This document shows positions 1-11,585 of a stretch of DNA of 64,000 nt, piece after piece. The notes under the pieces are model-generated. The model was given only the letters and a program-made list of their open reading frames with translations, had not been told where the DNA came from and did not search any database. Positions within the stretch are counted from its first letter, which is position 1, and every line of letters begins with the position of its first letter. Origin of the DNA: Simplicispira lacusdiani (GTDB taxonomy: Bacteria > Pseudomonadota > Gammaproteobacteria > Burkholderiales > Burkholderiaceae_C); assembly GCF_003604195.1 (NCBI RefSeq), contig NZ_QXGR01000006.1:186001-250000 (forward strand). The letters run 5' to 3'. The translations under genes were made by a program, and so were the position numbers.

Positions 1-1
1 A

Positions 2-1993
<1,992 letters not shown>

Positions 1994-2013
1994 TCCCGCA
2001 CGCGGTCAAAAAC

Positions 2014-2036
2014 AGGGGCCTCGTGCCCCTTTTTTG
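2014..2036 (+). terminator. Rho-independent terminator after the carboxylase gene
   Basis: Stem AGGGGC / GCCCCT with a CTCGT loop, followed by a run of T, 20 nt after the stop codon. The next gene's ribosome binding site lies downstream of it, so the VOC gene may depend on readthrough or its own promoter. Confidence 0.75.
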
Positions 2037-2040
2037 AGTG

Positions 2041-2089
2041 TTTTTGGCCTCTGGCGCTTATGCAGCAAGCGCGAGCAGCTATCAATAAT
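2041..2089 (+). repeat. Interspersed palindromic repeat, copy between carboxylase and VOC gene
   Basis: Intergenic copy reading TTTTTGGCCTCTGGCGC, a short spacer, then GCAAGCGCGAGCAGCTATCA. The two arms GCGCTT and AAGCGC can pair. It sits directly behind a terminator, the typical location of this element family. Confidence 0.8.
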
Positions 2090-2122
2090 GAAGCGGCCTG
2101 GGTGCCGCAACAGGAGAAACCC

Positions 2123-2599
<477 letters not shown>

Positions 2600-2622
2600 T
2601 ACCGGCCGGGCATTTCCTTTGG

Positions 2623-2656
2623 AGCGAGGCGGGAGCGATCCCGCCTCGCTTTTTTT
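2623..2656 (+). terminator. Strong rho-independent terminator after the VOC gene
   Basis: Perfect 12-bp stem (AGCGAGGCGGGA / TCCCGCCTCGCT) with a GCGA loop followed by a T run, 23 nt after the VOC stop codon. Confidence 0.9.
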
Positions 2657-2991
2657 GTGCCTGTCGCGGGATGGACCCTGCGCCGCTGCCGCGAACGTCG
2701 CGTCATGAAGCGGCGTTTTGTGCGCCGTTGGCTGCGGGTTTGCGTGATTGTCTTGATCGTGCGCTCATTGGCCGCTATCCCTCTGACATCGGCATGCAAA
2801 ACCGCAGATGGAAGCGCGCAGATCAACCACGAATGAATTGGCAGGATTTATTACCTTGCGAGCGATTCATTCTCCGAAATATGGGCGCAGAATCGCTGCC
2901 GCGCCACAGTCCGCCATGCCAACGGTGGCGCAATTTGTTACCAACCGCGAACCCATGCCATGGGTCTCGCCGTACTCGGAGGACTCTCTTC
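2657..2991 (+). other. Non-coding region upstream of bioB
   Basis: About 335 bases between the terminator and the bioB start. It becomes AT-richer from 2820 on and is presumably the bioB promoter region. I looked for a BirA-type operator (TTGTAAACC with its inverted partner) and did not see a convincing one. No gene is supported here; open frames across it are read-throughs of neighbours. Confidence 0.5.
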
Positions 2992-4038
2992 ATGCCCACC
3001 ACTGCCACGCCCCATCCCGTCACAGTGCACCCACGCCCCGCGCCCATCGCGGCCACGGGCCCCTGGACGGTGGAAGCCGTGCAGGCCCTGCTGGACCGGC
3101 CGCTGCTGGACCTGGTGTACGAGGCGCAGACGGTGCACCGCCAGCACTGGCCCGACGCCAGCATCGAGCTGGCCACGCTGCTGTCGGTGAAGACCGGCGG
3201 TTGCCCCGAGAACTGCGGCTACTGCCCGCAGGCGGCCGAGTTCGAGACCGGCGTGAAGGCCGAGAAGATGCTGGCCGTGGACGAGGTGCTGCGCAACGCC
3301 CAGGCCGCCCGCGACGCCGGCGCCACGCGCTTTTGCATGGGCGCGGCCTGGCGCGCGCCCAAGGACCGCGACATCGAGAAGATGGCCGAGCTGATCGGCG
3401 CCGTGAAGGGTCTGGGCCTGGAGACCTGCGCCACGCTGGGCATGCTCGAAGCCCACCAGGCCCGGGCCTTGAAGGAAGCCGGGCTGGACTACTACAACCA
3501 CAACCTCGACACCGCGCCCGAGTACTACCAGGACGTGGTGAGCACGCGCCAGTACCAGGACCGGCTCGACACCCTGGAAAACGTGCGCGCGGCCGGCGTC
3601 AAGGTGTGTTGCGGTGGCATCGTGGGCATGGGCGAGGCGCCGGTGCACCGCGCCGGGCTGATCGCGCAACTGGCCAACCTGGGGCCGTACCCGGACTCGG
3701 TGCCCATCAACAGCCTGGTGCGCGTGCCCGGCACGCCGCTGGCCGACAGCGAGCCCATCGACCCGTTCGATTTCGTGCGCGTGATCGCCGTGGCCCGCAT
3801 CACCATGCCCAAGGCGCGGGTGCGCCTCTCCGCCGGGCGCCAGCAACTGGGCGAGGCGGTGCAGGCGCTGTGCTTCCTGGCCGGGGCCAACTCGATCTTC
3901 TATGGCGACAAGCTGCTGGTGACAGGCAACCCCGACGCGGACGCCGACGCGCGGTTGCTGGCCCGGCTGGGCCTGCGGGGCTACCAGGCCACCACCAGCG
4001 TGGACGACACGCTGCCGGTGCAGCCGGTCAGGGCTTGA
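2992..4038 (+). CDS. bioB: Biotin synthase
   Basis: 348-residue radical-SAM enzyme that inserts sulfur into dethiobiotin in the last step of biotin synthesis. The 4Fe-4S/SAM motif CxxxCxxC is at Cys71, Cys75 and Cys78 (CPENCGYC). The YYNHNLDT and [12 protein letters not shown] motifs of BioB are present, and RLSAGR near the C-terminus supplies the Arg of the 2Fe-2S site. The start at 2992 has GGAGGA about 8 nt upstream; the much longer upstream-open frame is not credible. It is monocistronic here and converges with the HD-GYP gene, overlapping it by 11 nt at the 3' ends. Confidence 0.97.
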   Translation: MPTTATPHPVTVHPRPAPIAATGPWTVEAVQALLDRPLLDLVYEAQTVHRQHWPDASIELATLLSVKTGGCPENCGYCPQAAEFETGVKAEKMLAVDEVLRNAQAARDAGATRFCMGAAWRAPKDRDIEKMAELIGAVKGLGLETCATLGMLEAHQARALKEAGLDYYNHNLDTAPEYYQDVVSTRQYQDRLDTLENVRAAGVKVCCGGIVGMGEAPVHRAGLIAQLANLGPYPDSVPINSLVRVPGTPLADSEPIDPFDFVRVIAVARITMPKARVRLSAGRQQLGEAVQALCFLAGANSIFYGDKLLVTGNPDADADARLLARLGLRGYQATTSVDDTLPVQPVRA

Positions 4039-5212
4039 AGTCCGGCGCGCCGGCTTCGTCGGGCAGGTCCTTGGCCAGCCGTTCGCGCTGGGCGTGCAGG
4101 GTCTGCTCGCCATCGGCGAAGCGCAGCGCGATCTGGCGGAACTCCTCGGACAGTTCCATGAAGGAGTCCACCAGGTCGGGATCGAAGTGGCTGCCCCGGC
4201 CGTCCTGGATGATGCGCACGGCCTCCTCGTGGCTGAAGGCGCGCTTGTACACGCGCTCGGAGATCAGCGCGTCGTACACGTCGGCCACGGCCATGAGCCG
4301 CGCCGACAGCGGGATGGTGTTGCCCATGAGGCCCTGCGGGTAGCCCGATCCGTCCCACTTTTCCTGGTGGCTGTAGGCGATTTCCTTGGCGTAGCGGAAG
4401 AAGGGGTTGCCGTGCGAGGTCTGGCTCTCCGCCGCCAGGATGGCTTCCAGGCCCAGCGTGGTGTGGGTCTTCATGACCTCGAATTCCTCGGGCGTGAGCT
4501 TGCCGGGCTTGAGCAGGATGCGGTCGGGAATGCCCACCTTGCCAATGTCGTGCAGCGGCGCGGACTTGAAGATCATGTCGATCGCGTCGTCGGTCAGCTC
4601 GTCCTTGAAGCGCGGGTGGTCCTTGAGCTGGAGCGCCAGCGCCTTCACGTAGTACTGCGTGCGCTGGATATGGTTGCCGGTTTCGTTGTCGCGCGTTTCG
4701 GCCAGGGAGGCCATGGCGCGGATGGTCACGTCCTGCAGCTCGGCCACCTCGCGGGTGCGGCGCGCCACCTCCAGCTCCAGGTAATGGTTGTGGTTGGTCA
4801 GGATGTCGCGCGCCCGCTTGACCTGCAGGTGGTTGCGCACCCGCGCCAGCGTGATGGCGGGGTTGATGGGCTTGGTGATGTAGTCCACCGCGCCCAGCTC
4901 CAGGCCCACGGTTTCGTCGTCCGAGGCGCTCATGGCCGTGAGGAAGATGACCGGAATGTCCTCGGTCTCGGGGTTGAACTGCAGGCGGCGCAGCACCTCG
5001 TAACCGTCCATCCCGGGCATCATGATGTCGAGCAGGATCAGGTCGGGCTTGCTTTCGCCGGTGGCGATCTCCAGCGCGCGTTCGCCGCTGTTGGCGAGCT
5101 TGACCTTGTAGTCGGTGCGCAGCAGGCTGCTCATCAGCGTGAGGTTGTCGGGGGTGTCGTCCACCACCAGCACGGTGCATCGGCCCTGGGGTTCCAGTAG
5201 CGGGTTGGTCAT
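4028..5212 (-). CDS. Two-component response regulator with HD-GYP phosphodiesterase output
   Basis: 394-residue RpfG-type protein. An N-terminal receiver domain (acidic pair near residues 18-19, phosphoacceptor Asp62 in LLDIMMPG, Lys114 in TKPI) is joined through a coiled-coil linker to an HD-GYP domain with His221-Asp222 ([10 protein letters not shown]) and Gly-Tyr-Pro 290-292 (GSGYPQGL). HD-GYP domains hydrolyse cyclic di-GMP, so the output is probably lowered c-di-GMP on phosphorylation. It overlaps the upstream hybrid kinase by ATGA, so the two are translationally coupled and this is its likely cognate regulator. Confidence 0.95.
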   Translation of the reverse strand: MTNPLLEPQGRCTVLVVDDTPDNLTLMSSLLRTDYKVKLANSGERALEIATGESKPDLILLDIMMPGMDGYEVLRRLQFNPETEDIPVIFLTAMSASDDETVGLELGAVDYITKPINPAITLARVRNHLQVKRARDILTNHNHYLELEVARRTREVAELQDVTIRAMASLAETRDNETGNHIQRTQYYVKALALQLKDHPRFKDELTDDAIDMIFKSAPLHDIGKVGIPDRILLKPGKLTPEEFEVMKTHTTLGLEAILAAESQTSHGNPFFRYAKEIAYSHQEKWDGSGYPQGLMGNTIPLSARLMAVADVYDALISERVYKRAFSHEEAVRIIQDGRGSHFDPDLVDSFMELSEEFRQIALRFADGEQTLHAQRERLAKDLPDEAGAPDFKP

Positions 5213-8200
5213 GGTGCGTTCCCTCCTTGTGTCGTTGTGTGCGGCGTGGCGCGCAGCGCGGCCAGCGCCCGTGGAAAATCAAACTGCTCCAGCGCGTCCG
5301 CCAGGCTGGCATGGGCCGGGCCGAGAACGGCCCGGAGCGTGGGCGCGGATTCATGGAACAGCGCAATGGCGTCCGCGTCGTCGTCGGCCAGCAGGGTGTC
5401 GAGCCGCGCGAGCAGCGCGCGCGCGGCTCCATCGTCCGGCCCGGCGCTGTGCTCGGGGGCCGCCATGGCGGCGGCGGGCGTCGGGTCTGGCAACGCATCG
5501 CGCAGCGCCTGCACCAGCCGGGCGCAGCCGGCCTCGGTGGGGGAGAGCAGGGCATCGAGCGTGTCCATGGGGGCCTGCCGGGCAATGGCCAGTTCGGCCG
5601 CCTGCGCCTGCTCGGCCAGCGTGGCGGCGCCGATGGTGGCGGCCGTGCCCTTGAGGGTGTGCAGGGTGCGCTGCGCGTCCTGCCACTGGCCGGCGGCCAG
5701 TTGCGCGCGGGCTTGCGCCACGGCGTCGGCCTGCCCCACGGCGAACCGGCGCAGCAAGCCTTCGTAGGCATCGGCCTTGTGCAGCACGCGGCGCAGCCCG
5801 GCGGTGGTATCCAGGCCATCGATGCGGCGCAGTGCCTCGCCCAGTGCCGCAGCCCCGGGCGGCGCAGCGGCCGGTGCGGGAGGCGCGTCCGCCTGGGTGC
5901 GGGGGGCTATCCAGCGCAGCAACTGGCCGAACAGTTCCTCGGGATCGATGGGTTTGGCGATATGGCCGTTCATGCCGGCCTGCAGGCAGCGGTCCCGGTC
6001 GGCGCTCATGGCGTTGGCCGTCATGGCCAGCACGGGCAGCCCCGCCCAGGCCGGGTTCTGCCGCAGCAAGCGCGTGGCCGTGAGCCCGTCCATCACGGGC
6101 ATCTGCATGTCCATCAGTACCGCGTCGTAGGGGTTGCGGGCCAGCATGTCCAGGGCCGCCTGCCCGTTGTCGGCCACGTCCACCACCAGGCCCGCCTCGC
6201 CCAGCAGCTCGGCGCCCACCTGCTGGTTCAGGTCGTTGTCGTCCACCAGCAGCACGCGCGCGCCGCGGATGGACTGCAGTGCCTCCAGCGTGGCGCTGCT
6301 GTGCGGTGCCGGTGGCGGCGCGTCGTGGCTGGCCAGCGCGGAATGCCCGAGCGCGCGCATGGCGGCGTCGAACAGCTGCGAGGGGCTGACCGGCTTGGTC
6401 AGCATGTGGGCGATGCCGCTGCGCTCCAGTTCCTTGAGGGCGTCGTCGCGGCCATGGGCGGTGACGAGCACGGACGCGGGCGGCGCGGCCAGCCGCGCCA
6501 GTTCGGCGTGGGTGGCGAAGCCGTCCATGCCGGGCATCTTCCAGTCGAGGAAGGCCAGTTCGAAGGGCGAGCCCGCCGCCTCGGCCCGCCGGGCCAGCGC
6601 GACGGCCTCCTCGCCCGAACGTGCCGTGGTCACGACAAAGCTCATGGGGCCGAGCATGCCGGCCATGATCTGGCACGCCTGCTCGCTGTCGTCCACCACC
6701 AGCACGCGGCGGCCGCGCAGGTCGGGCGTGGGCAGCAGGGCTTCGTGCCGGACCTGCCCCAGGCCGAGGCGCGCGGTGAACCAGAAGGTGCTGCCCTGGC
6801 CGGGCGTGCTGGCCACGCCCACTTCGCCGCCCATCAGCTCGGCCAGCCGCTTGGAGATGGCCAGGCCCAGCCCGGTGCCGCCGTATTTGCGCGTGGTGGA
6901 GGCGTCGGCCTGCTCGAAGGAGCGGAACAGCCGCGACTGCTGCTCTTCGCTCAAGCCGATGCCGGTGTCCTGCACCTCGAAGCGCAGCAGCAGCCCCGGG
7001 CCGGCCGTGCCGTCCGGCGCGGCCTCGCGCACGCGCACGACGATCTCGCCCTCGTCGGTGAACTTGATGGCGTTGTTGGCGTAGTTCACCAGGATCTGGC
7101 CGAGCCGCAAGGGGTCGCCGCGCAGTTCGTCGGGCAGGGCGGGGGACACGTCGAACATCAGCTCCAGCCCCTTGGCGGCGCATTTTTCGGCGAGCAGGTT
7201 GGCCACGTTGTCGAGCACGCCGCGCAGGTCGAAGTCCACCACCTCGACCTCCAGCTTGCCGGCTTCGATCTTGCTGAAGTCGAGGATGTCGTTGATCAGT
7301 CCCAGCAGGTGCTGGCCCGAGCGTTGGATCTTCTGGACATAGTCGCGCTGCTTGGCCGACAGCTCGGTGTTCAGCACCAGGTGCCCCAGGCCGATGATGG
7401 CGTTCATGGGGGTGCGGATCTCATGGCTCATGTTGGCCAGGAAGTCTGATTTCATCTGCGAGGCGTCTTCGGCCTTGGCCCGCGCGACCACGAGTTCCTC
7501 CTCGTGCTGGCGCAGGGATTCGTTGGCGTCGCGCAGTTCGGCGGTGCGCTGCGCGACGCGGGCCTCCAGGGCCTCCTCGTTGCGCTGCAAGGCCGTCACC
7601 AATTCGGCCTGCGCCGCCAGGGCCTGGGATTTGGCCTGTTCGCGCGCCACGAACTGGCGCGCCATGGCGAAGGCCAGCAGAAAGGTCAAGAGCGCCTGGA
7701 AGCCGGTAAGCGCCGTGGTCAGCAGCGTCTGGCGCTGCACCTCGGCGTTGCGCTGGTCGCCCAGCAGGGCGGACAGGCGCGCGGCGTTGAGCGCCACTTC
7801 CTGCACGGTTTCGCGCAGCCCGCCCAGTTCCTCGCGCAGCAGCGCCATGTTCTTGCGGCTGGAGCCGGCGTCCACGCTCTGGCCGAAATAGTTGTCGCCC
7901 ATGGACACGAACTGCTGCAGGGCCCTGAGCGCCACCGGGTAGATCGGCTCGTTCTGCATGAGGCTGCGGGCGGTGCCGGCCTCCAGGGCGCTGAAGCGGC
8001 TGAGGAACAGGTCGTAGCGCAATGCCACGGTGTCGAGCGGCATGCTCTGCGGATCGGTCACGAACTGGTGGAGCGAGTGGTTGAGCCGCTCGTATTCCAC
8101 GTTGAGCTGCAGGAAGGACCACAGCGCGTTCACGTCGCCCCGGCGCATGACCGCCTCGACGTTGCGGTACTGCTGGTACTGCACCACGCCGACGGCCACG

Positions 8201-8256
8201 TACACCAGCACCAGGCCTGCGGTGACAAGTTTCAGGAAATGCTTGCTGCGCAGCAT
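5209..8256 (-). CDS. Hybrid sensor histidine kinase with two receivers and HPt domain
   Basis: 1015-residue membrane-bound phosphorelay kinase. A TM helix at about residues 8-26, a periplasmic helical sensor region of about 150 residues, and a second TM near 180-199 are followed by a coiled coil and HisKA with phospho-His278 ([11 protein letters not shown]). Next come an HATPase_c domain ([18 protein letters not shown]), two receiver domains (LVVDDSEQ...[10 protein letters not shown] and LLVDDNDLN...[10 protein letters not shown]) and a C-terminal HPt ([12 protein letters not shown]). The full relay His-Asp-His can be completed inside one chain before transfer to the downstream HD-GYP regulator. 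The input signal is unknown. Confidence 0.95.
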   Translation of the reverse strand: MLRSKHFLKLVTAGLVLVYVAVGVVQYQQYRNVEAVMRRGDVNALWSFLQLNVEYERLNHSLHQFVTDPQSMPLDTVALRYDLFLSRFSALEAGTARSLMQNEPIYPVALRALQQFVSMGDNYFGQSVDAGSSRKNMALLREELGGLRETVQEVALNAARLSALLGDQRNAEVQRQTLLTTALTGFQALLTFLLAFAMARQFVAREQAKSQALAAQAELVTALQRNEEALEARVAQRTAELRDANESLRQHEEELVVARAKAEDASQMKSDFLANMSHEIRTPMNAIIGLGHLVLNTELSAKQRDYVQKIQRSGQHLLGLINDILDFSKIEAGKLEVEVVDFDLRGVLDNVANLLAEKCAAKGLELMFDVSPALPDELRGDPLRLGQILVNYANNAIKFTDEGEIVVRVREAAPDGTAGPGLLLRFEVQDTGIGLSEEQQSRLFRSFEQADASTTRKYGGTGLGLAISKRLAELMGGEVGVASTPGQGSTFWFTARLGLGQVRHEALLPTPDLRGRRVLVVDDSEQACQIMAGMLGPMSFVVTTARSGEEAVALARRAEAAGSPFELAFLDWKMPGMDGFATHAELARLAAPPASVLVTAHGRDDALKELERSGIAHMLTKPVSPSQLFDAAMRALGHSALASHDAPPPAPHSSATLEALQSIRGARVLLVDDNDLNQQVGAELLGEAGLVVDVADNGQAALDMLARNPYDAVLMDMQMPVMDGLTATRLLRQNPAWAGLPVLAMTANAMSADRDRCLQAGMNGHIAKPIDPEELFGQLLRWIAPRTQADAPPAPAAAPPGAAALGEALRRIDGLDTTAGLRRVLHKADAYEGLLRRFAVGQADAVAQARAQLAAGQWQDAQRTLHTLKGTAATIGAATLAEQAQAAELAIARQAPMDTLDALLSPTEAGCARLVQALRDALPDPTPAAAMAAPEHSAGPDDGAARALLARLDTLLADDDADAIALFHESAPTLRAVLGPAHASLADALEQFDFPRALAALRATPHTTTQGGNAP

Positions 8257-8266
8257 GCACGCCTTG

Positions 8267-8812
8267 TCAACGGATGCGCAGCACGCTCAGCTGCCAGGCG
8301 GCACGGTTGTAGTACAGCTCCGAGCGCAGCTCGGCCTTGGTGTCGAAGGGGTAGACGATGAACAGCGGCCCTTTTTCGCGCACCGGCATGGGTCGGTTGT
8401 TCATGAGCCGGGCGACGATGGCGTCGTGGCGGTGGATGTCGTCGAATGGAATCTCGGTCTTGTAGTCGTTCAGCGCCACGGCCGTGATCTTGCTGCCCTT
8501 GCCTCCCGCCGCAGCGATCACGTCGCGCAGCAGGGGGCCGGTGAAGGTGACCGCATCGGGATACCAGGGGGTGCGCGTGGTGAAGCTGCGCTGGGGGAGT
8601 TTCTCCAGCATCTGCATGTCGAACTGCGCCTTGTTGCCCTGGTTGGTTTCGCTGATACCGCCTTCGATGGTGAGAACCACCGGGCCGGTCGGCTTGTCCA
8701 GGGCCCATACCAGGGAGCCGCAAAGCACCAGGCCCAGAGCCAGGGCCGAGGCTTGCATGGCGGCCAGAGCCCTGCGGTAGGGCATGGCATGTGGCAGGCG
8801 GCGATCAGACAT
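8267..8812 (-). CDS. Periplasmic molybdopterin-binding-fold (sulfite-oxidase-like) protein
   Basis: 181-residue secreted protein. An N-terminal hydrophobic segment ending [10 protein letters not shown] is followed by a compact domain resembling the oxidoreductase molybdopterin-binding (SUOX-like) fold, with features such as [23 protein letters not shown] and the late [16 protein letters not shown]. It lacks the full length of a catalytic sulfite oxidase, and I see no obvious molybdenum-ligand cysteine after the signal peptide, so it may be a binding or sensory module. The start at 8812 follows GAGGGGGA; the longer frame to 8932 has no such signal. It is the first gene of the operon with the hybrid kinase, 10 nt apart, which suggests it feeds the kinase's periplasmic domain. 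Confidence 0.8.
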   Translation of the reverse strand: MSDRRLPHAMPYRRALAAMQASALALGLVLCGSLVWALDKPTGPVVLTIEGGISETNQGNKAQFDMQMLEKLPQRSFTTRTPWYPDAVTFTGPLLRDVIAAAGGKGSKITAVALNDYKTEIPFDDIHRHDAIVARLMNNRPMPVREKGPLFIVYPFDTKAELRSELYYNRAAWQLSVLRIR

Positions 8813-8985
8813 CGTGCATTCCCCCTCGTGGCGGTTGCCCACGCGGCAAGGGTTCGCCGCGCTGAACACCGGATGGGAATGGTTATAGCAGCCGCCCGTT
8901 AATTCTGTAAGGAATATTTGGGGTGCACGCATGTGCCGTGTGGCGTCCGCGCCGCCGCCAGGCCGTTCGCGCCACCGGCCTGGAT

Positions 8986-9047
8986 GCTATCTAAATAATA
9001 GCCGCAAGCGCAATACAGACGGCATGAAAGCCGATTTTCATGAAAAA
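8986..9047 (-). repeat. Interspersed palindromic repeat, copy between the kinase operon and the DUF2892 gene
   Basis: Copy in reverse orientation: GCTATCTAAATAATAG, then GCAAGCGCAAT, a short spacer and AAAGCCGATTTTCATGAAAA. The outer parts match the in-frame copy in ygfZ closely. Beyond this repeat the 8813-9072 gap holds only the upstream region of the secreted-protein gene. Confidence 0.75.
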
Positions 9048-9072
9048 TCTTCGGCCTCCACGCCGGGAGCGG

Positions 9073-9267
9073 CTACTTGCGTTCCATCGGGCAGGTATTG
9101 ATGCCCAGCAGCGTGTAGGCCGGACAGAAGCGGAACAGCCCGGTGGCCAGCGGCACCACGCCAATCCAGCCCCAGAGGCCCACCGTGCCGGTGGCGGCCA
9201 GGCCGATCAGCACCAGGCCCGCCAGAATGCGCAGTACACGGTCCACGGTTCCTACGTTGAGTTTCAT
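9073..9267 (-). CDS. DUF2892 (YgaP-type transmembrane) protein
   Basis: 64-residue membrane protein with two helices (VLRILAGLVLIGLAATG and GWIGVVPLATGLFRFCPAY) ending in the family signature FCPAYTLLGINTC. In E. coli YgaP the same module is fused to a rhodanese domain; here the rhodanese is a separate gene two positions upstream in the same operon. It is the last gene of the minus-strand set and probably acts in sulfane-sulfur handling at the membrane. The role is inferred from neighbours and family. Confidence 0.9.
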   Translation of the reverse strand: MKLNVGTVDRVLRILAGLVLIGLAATGTVGLWGWIGVVPLATGLFRFCPAYTLLGINTCPMERK

Positions 9268-9319
9268 GGGAGTTTCCTTTCGTTGACGGTGGCGCGCCGG
9301 GATGGCGCGCCTTTTCCAT

Positions 9320-9766
9320 TCATTTCAGGCGCAGGCCCTCGGAGTCGAACACCTGCAGTTCGATGGGAATACCCTGGCCCACGCTCTGGGTCACGGTGCA
9401 GTAGGCCTCGAACTGTTCCAGCACACGGTCCAGGTGCTGCAGCGTGGATGCGGGCACGCCCAAATGCAGCGTGGCCGTCATCTTGAGCACGCGCAGGCGC
9501 TTTTGCTCATTGCGGCCGACCTCGGCCTCGACGGTGCAGCGCAGGGGCTCGGGTGCTTGCTTGAACTTGCGCAGCGCGAACAGCAGCGAGTCCGACAGGC
9601 AGTTGCCCACGGCCGCCGCCAGCAATTGCACCGGCGAAGGCCCCTGGCCCGAACCCAGCGGCGCGGGCTCGTCGGCCACCAGGATGGCGATGGCCGGGCC
9701 AAAATCGACATCGAAACGGTAGTCCTGCTGCTGGCGCAGGGTCACGCTTTCAGTGCTTTCACTCAT
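9320..9766 (-). CDS. OsmC-family peroxiredoxin-like protein
   Basis: 148-residue OsmC/Ohr-family protein. The two conserved cysteines are visible, one in GNCLSDSLLFAL and one in FEAYCTVTQSV. Family members reduce organic hydroperoxides or handle persulfides through this cysteine pair. It lies between rhodanese and DUF2892 genes in an operon facing an ArsR-type regulator, so a thiol or persulfide role is plausible. The substrate cannot be read from sequence. Confidence 0.9.
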   Translation of the reverse strand: MSESTESVTLRQQQDYRFDVDFGPAIAILVADEPAPLGSGQGPSPVQLLAAAVGNCLSDSLLFALRKFKQAPEPLRCTVEAEVGRNEQKRLRVLKMTATLHLGVPASTLQHLDRVLEQFEAYCTVTQSVGQGIPIELQVFDSEGLRLK

Positions 9767-9781
9767 GGTGTCTTTCTGTGG

Positions 9782-10075
9782 TCAAGGGACACGCCGGATG
9801 CCCAGCCCGGTCTGCATGGCCACCATGCCGACCGAGCCGCCATTGCGCACCCGGCTATAGCCGAGCTGCTGCAGCCCGTGCAGCGCCATCTGCGAGCGCG
9901 CACCGGAGAGGCAGTAGAGCAGCAGATCAGCCGAAAGGTCCGGGAGCAGGGCGCGGGCGTCCTCCATCAGGCGGTCCAGCGGCAGGTTCAGGGCGCCATC
10001 GACATGGCCCGACTGGTATTCGCCTGGGGAGCGAACGTCCACCAGCATCGGCCCCTTGGCTTGGCTTGGCTGCAT
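9782..10075 (-). CDS. Single-domain rhodanese-like sulfurtransferase
   Basis: 97-residue rhodanese domain with catalytic Cys55 in the loop YCLSGARS, and the preceding VDVRSPGEYQSGHVDGALNLPL that defines the family. No signal peptide is visible, so it is probably cytoplasmic. It lies 15 nt upstream of the OsmC gene and 12 nt downstream of the first DUF2892 gene. It likely transfers sulfane sulfur within the persulfide-handling set. Confidence 0.93.
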   Translation of the reverse strand: MQPSQAKGPMLVDVRSPGEYQSGHVDGALNLPLDRLMEDARALLPDLSADLLLYCLSGARSQMALHGLQQLGYSRVRNGGSVGMVAMQTGLGIRRVP

Positions 10076-10087
10076 CGCGTGCTCCGA

Positions 10088-10297
10088 TCAGCAGCCAGGC
10101 TGGATGCCCAGCTTGCGCAGGATGTTCTCCAGAAGGCACCATTTGGTCAGCCCGCTCTGCAGCAGGTTGGCGCCGACGAATGCCGTGAAGGCCAGCCACC
10201 AAGTATTGACGAACAGCGGGCTGCCCGGCACCCCCAGTGCCAGGGAGAGCAGGATGAAGGTGCCGGCCAACAGGCGCACCACTTGCCAGGAAGTCAT
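10088..10297 (-). CDS. DUF2892 (YgaP-type transmembrane) protein, first gene of the sulfur operon
   Basis: 69-residue protein with two hydrophobic helices (VVRLLAGTFILLSLALG and WWLAFTAFVGANLLQSGL) and a C-terminal cysteine pair (KWCLLENILRKLGIQPGC), as in YgaP-type membrane modules. TTTCTCC just beyond its start on the plus strand is the complement of an AGGAGAAA ribosome binding site. It is transcribed divergently from the ArsR-family gene across a dyad operator. Confidence 0.88.
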   Translation of the reverse strand: MTSWQVVRLLAGTFILLSLALGVPGSPLFVNTWWLAFTAFVGANLLQSGLTKWCLLENILRKLGIQPGC

Positions 10298-10340
10298 GTT
10301 TTCTCCTTTGCGTGAGCAGGAATGGATGGTTGAACGAATT

Positions 10341-10368
10341 ATTTAACCAAACAGCTAATTAGTCAAAT
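10341..10368. promoter_or_regulatory. Dyad operator between ArsR regulator and sulfur operon
   Basis: A 28-bp imperfect inverted repeat centred on AGCT, running from ATTTAACC to GTCAAAT, with 10 of 14 positions paired. It is AT-rich in a GC-rich gap and lies between two divergent starts, the usual place for an ArsR-family dimer. Binding by the adjacent regulator is inference. Confidence 0.6.
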
Positions 10369-10447
10369 GCTGTATCATTGAGTTGCCGGCGCACAGGGTG
10401 CGCGTGCCGGTGCCTTATGCTTGCACCCTTACCAGGTCTTCCGCGCC

Positions 10448-10786
10448 ATGAAAAATCTTCCTCCCGAGGCCCTGCAGCAGGTGGCCTCCTATTTCCAGAC
10501 CCTGGCGGAACCCACGCGCCTGCGCATCCTGAACTACCTCCGTGATGGCGAACACAACGTGGGTGAGCTTGCCCAACTCTGTGGCTATACAGCCGCGAAT
10601 ATTTCGCGCCATCTGTCGCTGATGACCCAGCAAGGCCTGGTCCGGCGCGAGAGCCGGGGCACGAGCGTCTACTACAGCATCGCCGATGAATCGGTCTACG
10701 CGCTCTGCGATCTGGTGTGCGGCAGCATCGCGCGGCAGTACGAGCGCAACGCCAAGAGCCAGCACGCCATCTTTTCGCGCGAATAG
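10448..10786 (+). CDS. ArsR-family transcriptional regulator (redox/persulfide type suspected)
   Basis: 112-residue winged-helix protein: LAEPTRLRILNYL, then the recognition region ELAQLCGYTAANISRHLSLMTQQGLVRRE, then the wing. Cys45 lies at the start of the recognition helix and Cys87/Cys91 lie near the C-terminus. There is no classical metal site (CVC), and the family members BigR/SqrR/YgaV use a cysteine pair to sense persulfides. The divergent rhodanese/OsmC/DUF2892 operon fits that role. ATG 10448 was taken rather than the in-frame ATG at 10421; neither has a strong ribosome binding site. Confidence 0.88.
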   Translation: MKNLPPEALQQVASYFQTLAEPTRLRILNYLRDGEHNVGELAQLCGYTAANISRHLSLMTQQGLVRRESRGTSVYYSIADESVYALCDLVCGSIARQYERNAKSQHAIFSRE

Positions 10787-11046
10787 CGAACAGTGGGTGG
10801 AACTGGCCCCCTCCAGGTTTTGTTATTTAACATAATATACATCGTATCTACTCAAGCAAGGCGGCAAGCTGCGCCGCCATGACCCGGGCACCCGCCCCTG
10901 GCGCGCTTCGCTACGGGCTGCCGGGACGGCTCATTCGGGCACGCCCTGGACCCCCGAGGCCGCGTACTTATCGGTACAGCTGGTATTCGCTGAAGCCGCA
11001 CGGCTTCGTCGCATCGCTCACATGCAAAGTGAGCCGCTGTGCGGGC

Positions 11047-11532
11047 CTATTCGTCGTCCTCGGCCTTGCCACTTACCGGGGCGAGCAGGTCAAGCGACTC
11101 GTCCACCAGCGCGTGAAGCGCCAGCACGCGTTCCACGCCCAGCAATTGGTTCAGGCTCAGCTGCGCTGTCTTCCAGCAGCGCTGCGCCTCCTCGCGCTTG
11201 GCACGGCCCTCTGCGGTGATGCGCACGACGCGGCTGCGCGCGTCGCTGCCCTGTTCCATGACCACCCAGCCGGCATCAAGCAGGGGCCGGAGATTGCGCG
11301 TGAGCGTGGAAGGCTGCATCCACATGGCTTGGGCCAGGTCGCCCAGGCGCAGCGGTCCCAGCTTGAGCACATGCGAGAGCAGCGAATACTGCGTGGCCTT
11401 GAGACCGCTGGGCACCATGGCCATTTCGTAATGCTGCGCCACGCGGCGCATGAGCTGGCGCAGCTTGAGGTTGGTGCAGCCCTGCGGTATCGCCGCGACG
11501 GGTGGCGCCAAGGTGACTTTGGTGGCTTGCAT
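11047..11532 (-). CDS. MarR-family transcriptional regulator
   Basis: 161-residue winged helix-turn-helix protein. Residues LSHVLKLGPLRLGDLAQAMWMQPSTLTRNLRPLLDAGWV form the DNA-binding part, followed by the wing GSDARSRVVRITAEGRAKRE typical of MarR. It faces the thioesterase-gloA operon across a 53-bp gap that carries two overlapping palindromes, so it probably represses that operon and itself. The ligand is unknown. Confidence 0.92.
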   Translation of the reverse strand: MQATKVTLAPPVAAIPQGCTNLKLRQLMRRVAQHYEMAMVPSGLKATQYSLLSHVLKLGPLRLGDLAQAMWMQPSTLTRNLRPLLDAGWVVMEQGSDARSRVVRITAEGRAKREEAQRCWKTAQLSLNQLLGVERVLALHALVDESLDLLAPVSGKAEDDE

Positions 11533-11547
11533 GGTTTTTATTGTATC

Positions 11548-11567
11548 TGCAATAATTGCATATGCAA
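11548..11567. promoter_or_regulatory. Overlapping palindromes in the marR / thioesterase intergenic gap
   Basis: Two overlapping dyads: TGCAATAATTGCA (11548-11560) and the perfect TTGCATATGCAA (11556-11567). They lie between the divergent starts of the MarR regulator and the thioesterase and are the obvious operator candidates. Confidence 0.65.
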
Positions 11568-11585
11568 ATTTAAGTAGAGGCTTTC

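Noticed and set aside
5227..7449. A 740-codon open frame antisense to the hybrid kinase (and similar long frames at 14242-15432, 22488-24731, 24682-26382).
   Set aside because: These are shadows of strongly GC-biased real genes on the other strand. Their translations are low-complexity and lack domain motifs.
10879..11577. A 232-codon plus-strand frame covering the marR gene and the GC-rich gap before it.
   Set aside because: It is mostly antisense to marR, which has a clear winged-helix domain. The 10787-11046 gap has small hairpins but no recognisable gene.
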